Of a stretch of 64,000 nt of DNA, positions 46,801 to 57,622 are shown piece after piece. Numbering within the stretch: position 1 is the first letter of the stretch; each line of letters opens with the position of its first letter. A program made the position numbers and the translations under genes. The notes beneath the pieces are model-generated. The model had not been told where the DNA came from and did no database searches. It was given only the letters and a program-made list of their open reading frames with translations. Where the stretch lies: positions 5,844,968 to 5,908,967 of the forward strand of contig OZ025221.1 in the NCBI GenBank assembly GCA_964019055.1, written 5' to 3'. Origin of the DNA: Anthopleura xanthogrammica (lineage: Eukaryota; Cnidaria; Anthozoa; Actiniaria; Actiniidae).

Positions 46801-49800
46801 TCGAGTCATTCCGCTTGAGGATAAACCCTTTGTTTGCATGATCCTCCTTCATATTCATGTATCTTCACTATTACTACTGGCAAACAATCTTAAGAAATAA
46901 TACTCAAGGCAATGAAACATGGTTTGAAGTGGGAAAACAACAAATTAAATATAATTTCATTGACCTTGTTGTAATGTTTTCCCATTTCAAAAAGGTTTCG
47001 CTCCTTAGAATGGCCTAGAGTACCATTTCTTTGTTTAACGGTTGTACATGCATATGAGAAGATCGACACATGAGTATAGATACAACTCAAACAAACAATA
47101 TTATTCCCAAGAGAACGACACATGGTCTGAAATGTGAAAACATTATGCCTCAGCCCTGTAGGTCTACTTGCCTCATACATGTCAGTTAACATCATCATCT
47201 CAACCAGCTGGTCTATACTCAGGCACTCTGTATTTACTGTTCCACTGTACAAAGACTCAAGAAATTTATGGAATAAATATGGATCAGTGCTCGGCACCAA
47301 AATTGTTCTAAAAAAGAATGAGCATAAAAATGTGTCAGGAACACCTATAATTAACAATTAGAAGACGAACTCGAGATTTCTATCGGCTGATAGTTGACGA
47401 GGGGCTCCGGCCCCGAGTCAACTATCAAAGCCGATAGAAATCGAGAGTGAGTCTTCTAATTGTTTTAGTAAAAATCTCAACTAAACTATACTATACTAAA
47501 CTAAACTAAACTTCACAAAAACGCCAAGGAAAAGCCGCCATTTTTTCAAAACAAGTCCGGCTTTCTCTACCCACTATCTATCGGCTGATAGATAGTGAGT
47601 ACGTTAGCCAATCAGAATGCAGGATTTGCAATAGTATAGTAGTAGAATTTTACTAATTATAATTATTTCAACTAAAATAATCAAATATTAAATCATTTTT
47701 TTTGATAGAATTTTTCAAGGATTTTCATTTGGCTCCAGGTTCAGGGAACACAATAGAATAGCATCCAAAAACTGTTTAAAGTGCCTATGACACATCTGAC
47801 AATAGTCTCAGTATAGATTAACTACATGAGGTGGCCGATCAATGACCAAAAAAAATTATAAAGTTTGAGTGATGGGTTTTGAAGTTATAACGGTTTTTCC
47901 ATGCCATATGCTAATGACTGTGACGTCAGGGGCTTAAGCAAGAAGGACAGTAGAGCTCCACTCCCTCTCACTTCTCTCTCCCCCTCCCTGTGAACACCTA
48001 CCTCTCCCTCTTCCCTGGTCCCTGAGGTTAGGCAAATGTTACATGTACAAGTCTGATTCAAGCATTCATAATAATTCTAATTCCTCACCTATCTATGGAT
48101 TCCTTCATTCCGCTCAAGAGAGCACATTTGAAAAAGGGACATTGTGCTGCTAGAACAACACGGTGAGCTTTAAACTTGACTACATTTTCCTCAGTAATAT
48201 TTATACTTTCATTGTCCTTGACATCACATGTTTTGCATTCTAAAAGGTTTTCTTCACCGGGTTTCCTCTCTGTGTCAGCACAGGCCTGGCAGCTCTGGTG
48301 TTCTAAAGTATCTTTGTTGTTTGTCTTGTTTTTGGAGGTAGAATCACCAACAATAAATGTCATGTCAGCATATTTACCAGACACTAATAATTTTGCTACT
48401 TCTGTGGGAAGTTGACTATCAATGGCTGAATCACTTGATGAGGATTTTGTGCGGTTCTGTAAGAAAAATAAACTTAGTAAAGAAATATTTTTTAAAGAAA
48501 TCTATAATTTAGTAAAGAAATCCTTTGCAGCAGTACTAGGAATTGCTCTACCCCCCAAAAGGGATGCTAGTCCAGGATTCAAAATTCCCACAAGATAATT
48601 ATTTGGCTAAATGGAAGTTGAAAATTATAAACATCAAGTGAAAAGAAATTGAACTTGCATTTTCTAGCTACCAGTAGTTCTCTTGTTAGAAAATAATGAT
48701 ATGCAAAAATAAAGTCTTTGCATTTACATTCAATCCATTTATCTTGTAGCTGCTCAATACACAAGATATGTTTATCTTGTCATTAAAATATTGAAATTCT
48801 AACCCTGTAGTCAATTGCAGGTAGCCCCAGCATCTTACCCCCAGTCATTGTGTTATCCATTTACGCAACTGGGCAGACAGATAAAATAAGAGATCTAAAT
48901 GTTTTTCTTACACACACAACATGTAATCACTGTGTTATGTTGGGGTTAATATGTAAATACTATGTACTTATTGACTGAGTTAAGGTCGGTCCGAACGGGA
49001 AAATATTTGGCTCGAGGTCCTGAAGTACGGAACAAGCGCAGCGAGTTCCGTGCCAAGGACCGAGAGCCAAATATTTTCCCGTTCGGACCGACCTTAACTC
49101 AGTCAATAAGCATTTTATCATATGACCACATATAAAAAATCGATTTCAAAGCGTTTTTAATAAATGCGAATCAAAATGCGTAGTTTTTACATGATTGACG
49201 GCAGCGAGTCCGAACGGCGAGTCCGAACGGGAAATTATTACACTTTTCGGAAAAGCGTACTTTTTTTGCTGACGACATTTTCCCCAAAGGTTTTCTTTAG
49301 AATCACGCGTACAGTGAAATACGGTCATATGATAATTAGTTGTACTTGACCATTGATAATGACTTGTTTATATTGGACCTCTAAATTATGGTAAATTGTT
49401 TGCATGCCTACATGCAACTTAACTAAACTTGATGAACATACCAGTAACTCTGGTGGATGCCATTTTAAATTAATGATTATTTTCATTTCAGGGCTTGAAA
49501 TAATTGCTGGTCAGTCGCCAGTCATGATGACCAGCCAAATAAGTTTTAGCTTGGTAATACCTTGTTCCTGAGTCAATGTTAATGGTCAAAATGACCGGCA
49601 AGGCAAATATTTGACCAGATCGACAGTTCAAATTCTAGTGGGACATTGTCCGATGACCAGCGATCATTTCAAGCCCTGTAATTTATTCATTTGATAGTAA
49701 CCATACCCTTGGTTTTTGTTTAGGTACAGGTGGTGGGCCTGGTTGTGTTGACGTACTCTCCTGTGGTGGGGATTCCAGTAATTTCAAATCTTTCATCACC

Positions 49801-52800
49801 CTGTTGAATGATTCATGGTTAACAAGATGGCACATACGGTTGATAGATGGTTGAAGAGCACTCTGGTTTTGCTGCACTCTTTCCAGTAACCAAGACTGAG
49901 AAAAAAATAGAGATTATCATGATAATCATTTTACTATTAATAAATATACTTTAAATAATTTTTTTTCACAACTAGTGTCATCACTAGTATCATTATAATC
50001 ATCACAAACATTACAGTCAGACATCATCATCACCATCACCATCATCATCTTCATCGTCATTGTCATCATCATCATCATCATCATCATCAGACATCACTGG
50101 CATCATCATCAATGACATCACCAGCATCATCATCAACATTGTCAGACATCGCTAGGCAGCATCATCATCATCATCATCATCAACATTGTCAGACATCACT
50201 GGCATCATCATCATCATCATCAACATTGTCAGACATCACTAGGCATCATCATCATCATCAACATTGTCAGACATCACTGGCATCATCATCATCATCATCA
50301 ACATTGTCAGACATCACTAGGCAGCATCATCATCATCATCATCAACATTGTCAGACATCACTAGGCAGCATCATCATCATCAACATTGTCAGACATCACT
50401 AGGCAGCATCATCATCATCAACATTGTCAGACATCACTAGGCAGCATCATCATCATCATCATCAACATTGTCAGACATCACTGGCATCATCATCATCATC
50501 ATCAACATTGTCAGACATCACTAGGCAGCATCATCATCATCATCAACATTGTCAGACATCACTAGGCAGCATCATCATCATCATCAACATTGTCAGACAT
50601 CACTAGGCAGCATCATCATCATCATCATCAACATTGTCAGACATCACTAGGCAGCATCATCATCATCATCAACATTGTCAGACATCACTAGGCAGCATCA
50701 TCATCATCATCAACATTGTCAGACATCACTAGGCAGCATCATCATCATCATCAACATTGTCAGACATCACTAGGCAGCATCATCATCATCATCAACATTG
50801 TCAGACATCACTAGGCAGCATCATCATCATCATCAACATTGTCAGACATCACTGGCATCATCATCATCATCATCAACATTGTCAGACATCACTGGCATCA
50901 TCATCATCATCAACATTGTCAGACATCACTGGCATCATCATCATCATCATCAACATTGTCAGACATCACTAGGCAGCATCATCATTATCATCAACATTGT
51001 CAGACATCACTGGCATCATCATCATCATCATCAACATTGTCAGACATCACTGGCATCATCATCATCATCATCAACATTGTCAGACATCGCTAGGCAGCAT
51101 CATCATCATCATCATCATCAACATTGTCAGACATCACTGGCATCATCATCATCATCGTCAACATTGTCAGACATCACTGGCATCATCATCATTATCATCA
51201 ACTTTGTCAGACATCACTAGGCAGCATCATCATTATCATCAACATTGTCAGACATCACTGGCATCATCATCATCATCAACATTGGCATCAGCTGCAGCAG
51301 CATAGGATTCCATCAGTAACACCACCAGCATCAACATCATTGTCATCATTAACATTAGCAGCACAGCTACTGACAGTTATTTTTATTTTCAATGAACGCA
51401 ATAAGACAATTGAAACTCATAGAACAGCTATTGTGTCAGGTAATTATACATTAGAATACCCCTCCTGTATACTTACAACTCGTGCTGTTCCAACTTTAAA
51501 TAGACTCTTCCATGCTTTAAACTTGAGATGAGTTTCAAACATGTTTGGAAACTTTTCCAGTGAAGGGAGATATAAGCTATCGATCTAGTGAATAAAAATC
51601 ACCAAAGATAAAATGAAGATAAAGTTAACAAGAATTGACAACCCTCTATAAATGGGAACAGAACAATCTAGTGCTATGAATATATGTGAGTATGGATAAG
51701 ATTCTCCATCCTTGCTGCATCATTGGGAAAAAATAACAGTGAACAGGGGTGCTTACCATTGAAACCAATCCATCTGGTTGGAATAGTAAGCAATTTTCTA
51801 ATCTCAATTCTAATTGGACAAACTTCCGACAAATGGTACATGCGTCTACTGGAAGAACTAGTTGGGATTGTGTTGATGTGTTGAATATAACAGTCAAGTG
51901 AATAAGAGGGAAACTTATTATAGTGTAAAAAAGTTCATAACTATACTGACATTTCAATCTTACCTCATCTGTTAAGAAATCAATTGCCTTTATGATAGCT
52001 GTAACTTTTCTGTCAGGACTCATAGCACTAAAATCCTCCCTGAAACAACAAAGAAATAATTACTAAAAGATCAAGAAAGGTAAGGTGAAGATGCCAGTTA
52101 TGCAGTGATAACAGTGTGATGCACAGAAGAGGGCATTTAATTAATGCATGAATTTGCATACATTTATGCGCTAGCTTTTACGTTAAAAAGCTGACACATT
52201 TCAATGCGAATCTGGCTGGTTTTACCAAATAAGACATGTAAAAGTTTGTTTTGCAGCAAAAATCCTGTGCATATAGAAGTATGCGAATACATTAATTGAG
52301 GCCATACTTTGGTGTGTTATACTGTAATATTATCAGTTACTAATATTGACATGTCAAAAATGATGGACCATAATTGATCTCTTGATCACACCGGATCAAT
52401 TGTCCCTCAGCTGTTACTATGGCAACCACTTTATAGTAATTTACTAATCAATGGTTTAAGCTGACCTTTTTTGAAACACATAGACAAATGTTGATCTTGC
52501 CTCTTCTTGAATTTTCTTTAAAACTTTCAGTTCCCTCAAATGGATAGCCTGGAGAAAAGTAGTGATGTGTACAGAAATACCATCAGTCTAGGAGTCATAG
52601 ATAACTGAAGAAATGGAGAAAGGGAGAGAAAAAGCAAAGGAAGTTTTTGTACAGGGAAAAAAATAATAGCATTTATCTAAGAATTGAAATATCCAGGATA
52701 AAAGAGAGTTGGAAGGAAGGGGAAGAGTGAGAAAAGAGGATGGGAGAAAAAGTGAGAGCGATGGATAAAGTGAATGGAATAGAGAAAACAAGTGAGAGGG

Positions 52801-55800
52801 ATGAAGAGAAGTATATGGAAAAAAAGGGAAGAGGGAAGGAGAGAAGAGGATGGGAGAGAACAAATGAAAGCAGAGGAGAGGAGAGGATGGGAGGGAGGGA
52901 ACAAGTGAGAGGGATGGAGAGAAGAATATGGGAGAGTAAAGAGAGAGGGTGGGAGAGAATATATAGTCATCATCTAGGAATTGGAGAAGAAGAGAAAAGT
53001 CTAAGAAGGATATTTTGAATTACATTTTTAAATGTTCTACTAAGTCTGTTGCCCAGTGCAGAGTGACGTTTCTTCTTCTGTTCACTATCTTCTTGTTCTA
53101 CTATCTCATCCAGGGTTTTTTGTGCATCCAAGACAATGTCAGATGTAACTTTCCAAAAGCTTTCAATCTATGGAAAGGTTATTCAACAATAGATTGAAAT
53201 TAGTCTGTTATATAATATGATCTTGTTATGATGCAAATGTTGCGAATTGATAGAGGTTGAATTGATGAATGGGAATAGAAAGGGAGGGATGGATGAATGG
53301 ATGAACAAATTGGAATGGGATGAATGGATAATCGGGATGCAATTGATGGATGAATGGGACGGGTGGAAGGAGAGTGGGAGGTATTGATAGATATTAGGTG
53401 AATGAATGATTTGATGGGAGAATGAATGCTGAATATTTAAACTCATCATTACCTCAGGACTAAGATATGTTGCTACTTCTTGCTGCCTTGCCTCTGTCAA
53501 CAGACATCTCACCAACACCTCACCACAAATGAGTAAAAGAGAATGAACTTTCGAGACAATCCCTGGAAGTCTTAAGACAGAGAACACTCATAAATGAATG
53601 AATCAAACATAAATGCTAAAGAAAGGTTTTCAGGGGAGCCATTAAGGAGGGCAATCAAACTTTTAATACCCTGAAACAACCTCTGGATTGATCAAAGTCA
53701 GGGCATGGCTAACTCACAGATCAAACCCTGAAACAACCTCTGGGCTGATCAAAGTCAGGGCATGGCTAACTCACAGATCGAACCCTGAAACATGTATACT
53801 GTTTTACTTCCAATTTGGTCATGGAACTAGGGCCACACATTTGTTAGCCAATGTCTATTTAAATGCCTCTAAAACAAATAGGATTTTTTAAATTTTGTTT
53901 AGTAATAACTAGTACACACCTGTTTCTGATGCTTTCTATGATCTTGTGTCTCTCTTTCCTTGTCAATTCATTTTTTCTTTGTGAGAACACATCACAAAGA
54001 AGAATAAACTTTGCAATTGCTACATGTCAAGAAAAATATATTTAATTATATGAAAAGGTAAGAAGGTTGCTACAAAATTAAATTTGTTGGGTTGAGTTTA
54101 TTTAGCCTTTCTTAAGGGATGGGATAGGATAGATAGAGTCAAATGGAGAAAAAGAGGGATTGGATGGATGGATGGATGGATGGATGGATGGATGGATGGA
54201 TGGATGGATGGATGGATGGATGGATGGATGGATGGATGGATGGATGGATGGATGGATGGATGGATGGATGGATGGATGGATGGATGGATGGATGGATGGA
54301 TGGATGGATGGATGGATGGATGGATGGATGGATGGATGGATGGATGGATGGATGGATGGATGGATGGATGGATGGATGGATGGATGGATGGATGGATGGA
54401 TGGATGGATGGATGGATGGATGGATGGATGGATGGATGGATGGATGGATGGATGGATGGATGGATGGATGGATGGATGGATGGATGGATGGATGGATGGA
54501 TGGATGGATGGATGGATGGATGGATGGATGGATGGATGGATGGATGGATGGATGGATGGATGGATGGATGGATGGATGGATGGATGGATGGAGGGAGGGA
54601 GGGAGGGAGGGAGGGAGGGAGGGACGGACGGACTGTAAATAACAGCTCTAAGTGCTATTCATACCTATTGCTACTTGTTGTGCTACTGTCTTACTGGCAG
54701 CAAGAAGTTGATGTGGTTGAACATTAGATGTATCTGGAGGATGTATACTTCTTATAGTACTTGTGACACTATCAACAGCTTGTTCTAGATCATTTACAAG
54801 AGTATTTATTCCTGAAACACAAAATCATACAGTCAGGTATATTAAATCATACAAAACAGCAGAAAATTAGTTAGGGAATCAAGGGTGGGGTAGCGGTAAC
54901 TAGTGAACTCACATCTCACCTCTGGGGTGTCATATTTGATTCCTACACTCGGCATCACACGTGAGTCAAGTTTGTTAGGTCTCCTCATTGATTTGATTTT
55001 TTTAGGGTTTAATGAAATAAACTCGACTTACTACAGATAGCAGCTGTCGCTTCAAGGTAGTCCTTACACATCTTTACCAGATGACCAAGACAGGTCACAC
55101 CCCCTACAGCCTTGAGGGTGTCCCTGATAGTATCCTCTGTCTGTTCCTCCATCAAGGTACCAGTATACAGATAGTGAAGTAGAACCCTGAGGACATTTGG
55201 TGGTAGGTCTTGGATGAATGGAGGTATTGTGTCCCAGTCCTCATTGGGACATAAGCAAGAGAGTACAGTCTTATGGACAGCAAACTGGAAGATTAAAAGA
55301 GCAACATGTAATCGCACCAATTTTATAGAGCTTTTAAGTGTGAGGTCACTTGTATGGAAAAATGACTTCCGGGTCCAAAACAAAAAGCAGTTCTATAAAG
55401 ATTTTTCTTACTTTTTCTTTAGGACAGGATTCGTTGTCCAAAGTTCTAATTGTTTCAGGTGGAGGTTAAATCATTGAGTATGTTTTGTGATTTATTTTAG
55501 CAGTATTTTTGAGCAGTTGGACCCAGAAATACGTCACAACTTAACAGCTCTATAGGGACACAACATTTAATAAATTAGCCGTACCTTTTCTCCATTACTT
55601 GCCAAGAGAGTCAAATCTGAGAAATAACCTTCTGTTAAAGCATCTAGAAGAGAGAACTTGGGTGATGATTGTAACACCCTGTCTCCTGGAATCTATAAGA
55701 TAAACAAAAAATACACAATTATTTCATTTGTATATACAAGAAATACATGTACATGTGTTACAGTAAAAATCAAAAGTGTTGATATACCGCCCCACAATGT

Positions 55801-57622
55801 TGGAAAAAGTAAGCATACAGTGTAAGAAAAAGCACTTTAAAAATCATAATATAGATGGAAGCCCCCCCCCCCCCACCCCCCTCCCCCATTCATGTTGTTC
55901 CTTGGAAGGGTGGCTATTTCATGGTACCAAACTTTAACCATTTAGACAACATTGCAAGGGGAGGGGTGGGGGAGTGTATAGTCGACATCATTCATTTCAC
56001 ATAGCCAATTTTGGGAGCACTAAAGGGGTAATGTATCGGGTAATGTATCAACACATTTTGATTTTTACTGTATCTTAGTAGAATTTCAAATAGACATTTA
56101 ATTTACTCTGCTGCAGTTTAGTTTGAGGTTTCGTCCACTTGTCAGAACCAGCTGGTCCCCAGAGAAAGATACCTATTGATACAAATATGGAACAATGTCA
56201 GAAAGAACTTCAACGCAAAGAACATAATTAAAATGAATCCTAAGAGTAAAGAAATGATACTTATTTGTTTGTCTCACAATTGAGGGTCATTTGTAAAGGA
56301 CTGCAACTTTTCGACTGCAAGCTGCTAGTCTTCATCAGCCAATGTATTTCTTGTATATACTGATGAAACATCCAATCAGAACAGCGCAGATGATCCAACA
56401 AGCAGTATATAACAGATACACTATCAAGTCTACACCATCGCCCGATGAAAACTAGCAGCTTGCAGTCAAAACACTGTGGTCCTTTACTAATGACCCTCAA
56501 TCGTGAGACAAACGAATAAGGATCATTTCTTTATTACATTTCAACAATGAATAATATTTTTCATTCTATTAATCCTAAGATTATTAACAATCCCCAGCAT
56601 ACCTTGAATTCTATCCAATGTCCAGTATCCGGTAAGTAGAAATGGATTTCATTTTTATCTGCAACAATCTATAAATTGAAATCCCAAGATTTTATCAAAC
56701 CCTGTTCAAAACAACCTCTGGGATGATCAAAGGCAAGGGATGGCTAACTCAAAGATTGAATTGGAAATTAGTGTGTTGGGTTTTGCCAATGGAGGAAAAC
56801 CTGAGAAAAAAACCCTGGGATCTAGAGAAAGGCCCAAGAAACTCTGCTCACATGTGATGCCGAGTCAAGGAATCAAACCTGAAGTGTGAAGCAAATGCAT
56901 AATAAAAACACAGAATTCAAAATATATAAACATAAAATATTGATGGTTTGCAAGATAAAGACATGGCAGCCATGTTGATGGTAAAAACAAAGAAAGCTAA
57001 TGAGAAATCTTTGTGTTAAATACCACCAATATGGTGGCAATGAGTGCAACCTTGGAGAATTGTGAATTTTTATTTTTGTACACAAAGGCTCTTTGAGAGG
57101 TACAACACTGTTTTAAGTTTCGATTCTCATTCATTAATATTCATATTTGACTGACAGCTTGCTTATACAATAAATAGCAATGGGCAACAAATACACTAGG
57201 AAGTAATTCCACTAAATTCATCTAGGTTATGATTAGTAACTCATTGTTTTGCTCTTAATAAATAAGTTTAGATGTTCGTACCTCGAATGTCTGGCAAGTC
57301 AACAAGGGGAAATTTTCTTGGTCACCTTCAGGTGTTAGTCCCCATGTTACATCATCTCCTTCATCCAGAGTAAACTCCACTCTAAATCCAATAGATATAC
57401 GGTTAATTCAAGCCATGAACATCCAAAAAATACAGTTATTCTTACCCTTTGATATTTTCATGCGTTCCATCGCTGGACTCACAACAAATAATCTGCTCAA
57501 AGAAAGGAAAAAAACATTCAATTTAGCGTAATTCTTGAGCTCGAAAATAAAAAATATCGGGTCTAACAAACCTGCCAAGTTCCAAGAAGGGTTGAATCTT
57601 CAAACTTTTTTTGTCGGGGCAT
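43855..57622 (-). CDS. Double-BTB-domain protein with cysteine-pair insert and UBA/CUE-like C-terminus
   Basis: 21 exons in transcript order: 57572-57622, 57446-57492, 57282-57381, 56603-56668, 56107-56172, 55585-55692, 55032-55284, 54665-54811, 53920-54019, 53453-53570, 53024-53167, 52466-52548, 51964-52039, 51477-51584, 49707-49895, 48089-48456, 47172-47307, 46162-46272, 45227-45339, 45080-45122, 43855-44073. The sum is 2646 nt (881 residues) with unbroken frame; start [10 protein letters not shown]. Regions: beta-rich N-terminus 1-110 (unknown); BTB-1 about 125-215 ([25 protein letters not shown]); helical middle 230-490; Pro-rich linker near 540; BTB-2 about 569-757 ([28 protein letters not shown]) with an insert of about 50 residues containing CQAC and CKTC; BACK-like helices; and a tail, [20 protein letters not shown] then [11 protein letters not shown], like UBA/CUE folds. 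Likely a Cullin-3-type adaptor by family analogy. I do not recognise a named orthologue. Confidence 0.85.
44315..44770. repeat. 36-bp minisatellite in BTB gene, about 12 units
   Basis: The unit is AGTAAGTGGTTGGTAACAGT plus TGGTAAGTGGTCTGAC. It stays open on the plus strand as [12 protein letters not shown] repeats because 36 is divisible by three. It lies in the intron between exons 45080-45122 and 43855-44073 and is unrelated in sequence to the 36-bp array at 16919. It is full of GTAAGT words on the strand opposite to transcription. Confidence 0.95.
46379..46618. repeat. Tandem duplication of a 120-bp unit
   Basis: GTAAAGTTATAATTAAATTT to ATAGTCAATATTGTATATA occurs twice, 46379-46498 and 46499-46618, with essentially one substitution (CTGTTTAT versus CTGCTTAT), so it is very recent. 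Downstream to 46757 follows AT-rich sequence ending in (GTT)5, like a retroelement tail. It is intronic in the BTB gene. Confidence 0.95.
46905..47167. mobile_element. Diverged TAGACC-type MITE ending at a BTB exon donor
   Basis: It shares TTTGTTTAACGGTTGTACAT, TGGTCTGAAATG and GTAGGTCTA with the 26504-26708 MITE. Its right end lies immediately beside the donor of exon 47172-47307. Confidence 0.65.
47352..47465. mobile_element. Palindromic MITE (GATTTCTATCGGCTGATAGT arms)
   Basis: AATTAGAAGACGAACTCGAG, TTTCTATCGGCTGATAGTTGA mirrored through CGGGGCCGGAGCCCC-like centre by TCAACTATCAAAGCCGATAG and TCTTCTAATT. A further CTATCGGCTGATAGATAG word lies at 47577. It is 45 bp upstream of the exon 47172-47307 acceptor side. 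Confidence 0.85.
47793..47935. mobile_element. Half copy of the 22000-22434 element
   Basis: Contains CATCTGACAATAGTCTCAGT, AGATTAACTACATGAGGTGG and AAAGTTTGAGTGATGGGTTT, corresponding to one arm of the element in the ABAT-2 intron. It is located downstream of exon 48089-48456. Confidence 0.6.
48967..49110. mobile_element. Palindromic MITE (GGTCGGTCCGAACGGGAAAA arms)
   Basis: CTTATTGACTGAGTTAAGGT, CGGTCCGAACGGGAAAATAT, TTGGCTCGAGGTCC on the left is mirrored exactly on the right, ending at AACTCAGTCAATAAG. A related CGAGTCCGAACGGGAAATTA piece is at 49210-49240. The arms are almost undiverged. Confidence 0.9.
49492..49680. mobile_element. MITE with CAGGGCTTGAAAT termini
   Basis: CAGGGCTTGAAATAATTGCT at 49489 is mirrored by GATCATTTCAAGCCCTG near 49661-49678; subterminal GGTCAGTCGCCAGTCATGATG and ATGACCAGCG words. 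It ends about 28 bp from exon 49707-49895. Similar GCTGGTCAAC words occur at 26220-26300. Confidence 0.75.
50020..51290. repeat. 1.27-kb VNTR of ATC runs separated by a fixed spacer, in BTB intron
   Basis: About 30 units of AACATTGTCAGACATCACT followed by either GGC or AGGCAGC and then 4-7 ATC triplets. Unit length varies (36-47 bp) with the triplet number and the spacer type, so it is a minisatellite with an embedded microsatellite. It lies in the intron between exons 51477-51584 and 49707-49895. The His- and Ile-rich ORFs are artefacts. Confidence 0.95.
52600..52975. repeat. Purine-rich low-complexity tract
   Basis: About 370 bases of GGGAGAGAA, AGAGGGATGG and GGAAGAGGG words on the plus strand (pyrimidine on the transcribed sense), intronic in the BTB gene. 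A related GGATGAATGGATGAAT-rich stretch lies at about 53250-53420. Confidence 0.85.
53668..53790. repeat. Tandem pair of 58-bp SINE-head units
   Basis: CCTGAAACAACCTCTGGATT, TCAAAGTCAGGGCATGGCTA, CTCACAGATC occurs twice with two substitutions. The same words open the SINE-like copy at 56705, so this is probably a duplicated SINE head fragment. Confidence 0.8.
54159..54628. repeat. (GGAT)n tetranucleotide microsatellite of about 430 bp, then (GGGA)n
   Basis: About 107 perfect GGAT units from 54159 to 54590, followed by about nine GGGA units and GGACGGACGGAC. It lies in the intron between exons 54665-54811 and 53920-54019, about 40 bp from the former. All three forward frames read WMDG repeats, which is an artefact of the period. 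Confidence 0.98.
55323..55557. mobile_element. MITE with TATAGAGCTTTTAAGTG termini
   Basis: TTATAGAGCTTTTAAGTGTG with TTCCGGGTCCAA is mirrored by TTGGACCCAGAAATACGTCA and CTTAACAGCTCTATA. It lies between exons 55585-55692 and 55032-55284. Confidence 0.7.
56245..56541. mobile_element. MITE with 85-bp termini in BTB intron
   Basis: AAAGAAATGATACTTATTTG, TTTGTCTCACAATTGAGGGT and TCGACTGCAAGCTGCTAGT are mirrored by ACTAGCAGCTTGCAGTC, ACCCTCAATCGTGAGACAAA and GGATCATTTCTTT. Confidence 0.8.
56703..56882 (-). repeat. SINE-like copy in BTB intron
   Basis: Shares AACAACCTCTGGGATGATCA, GGAGGAAAACCTGAGAAAA, CCTGGG and CTCTGCTCACATGTGATGCC with the SINE-like element at 23398-23535 and with the head pair at 53668. 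Read on the minus strand it has a GGTTTGATTCCTTGACTCGG B-box-like word. Confidence 0.6.

Noticed and set aside
50112..51531. His-rich and Ile-rich ORFs
   Set aside because: ATC-triplet VNTR inside a BTB-gene intron, on the strand opposite to the gene.
54143..54727. WMDG-repeat ORFs up to 194 codons
   Set aside because: Pure GGAT microsatellite; all three forward frames are equally open.
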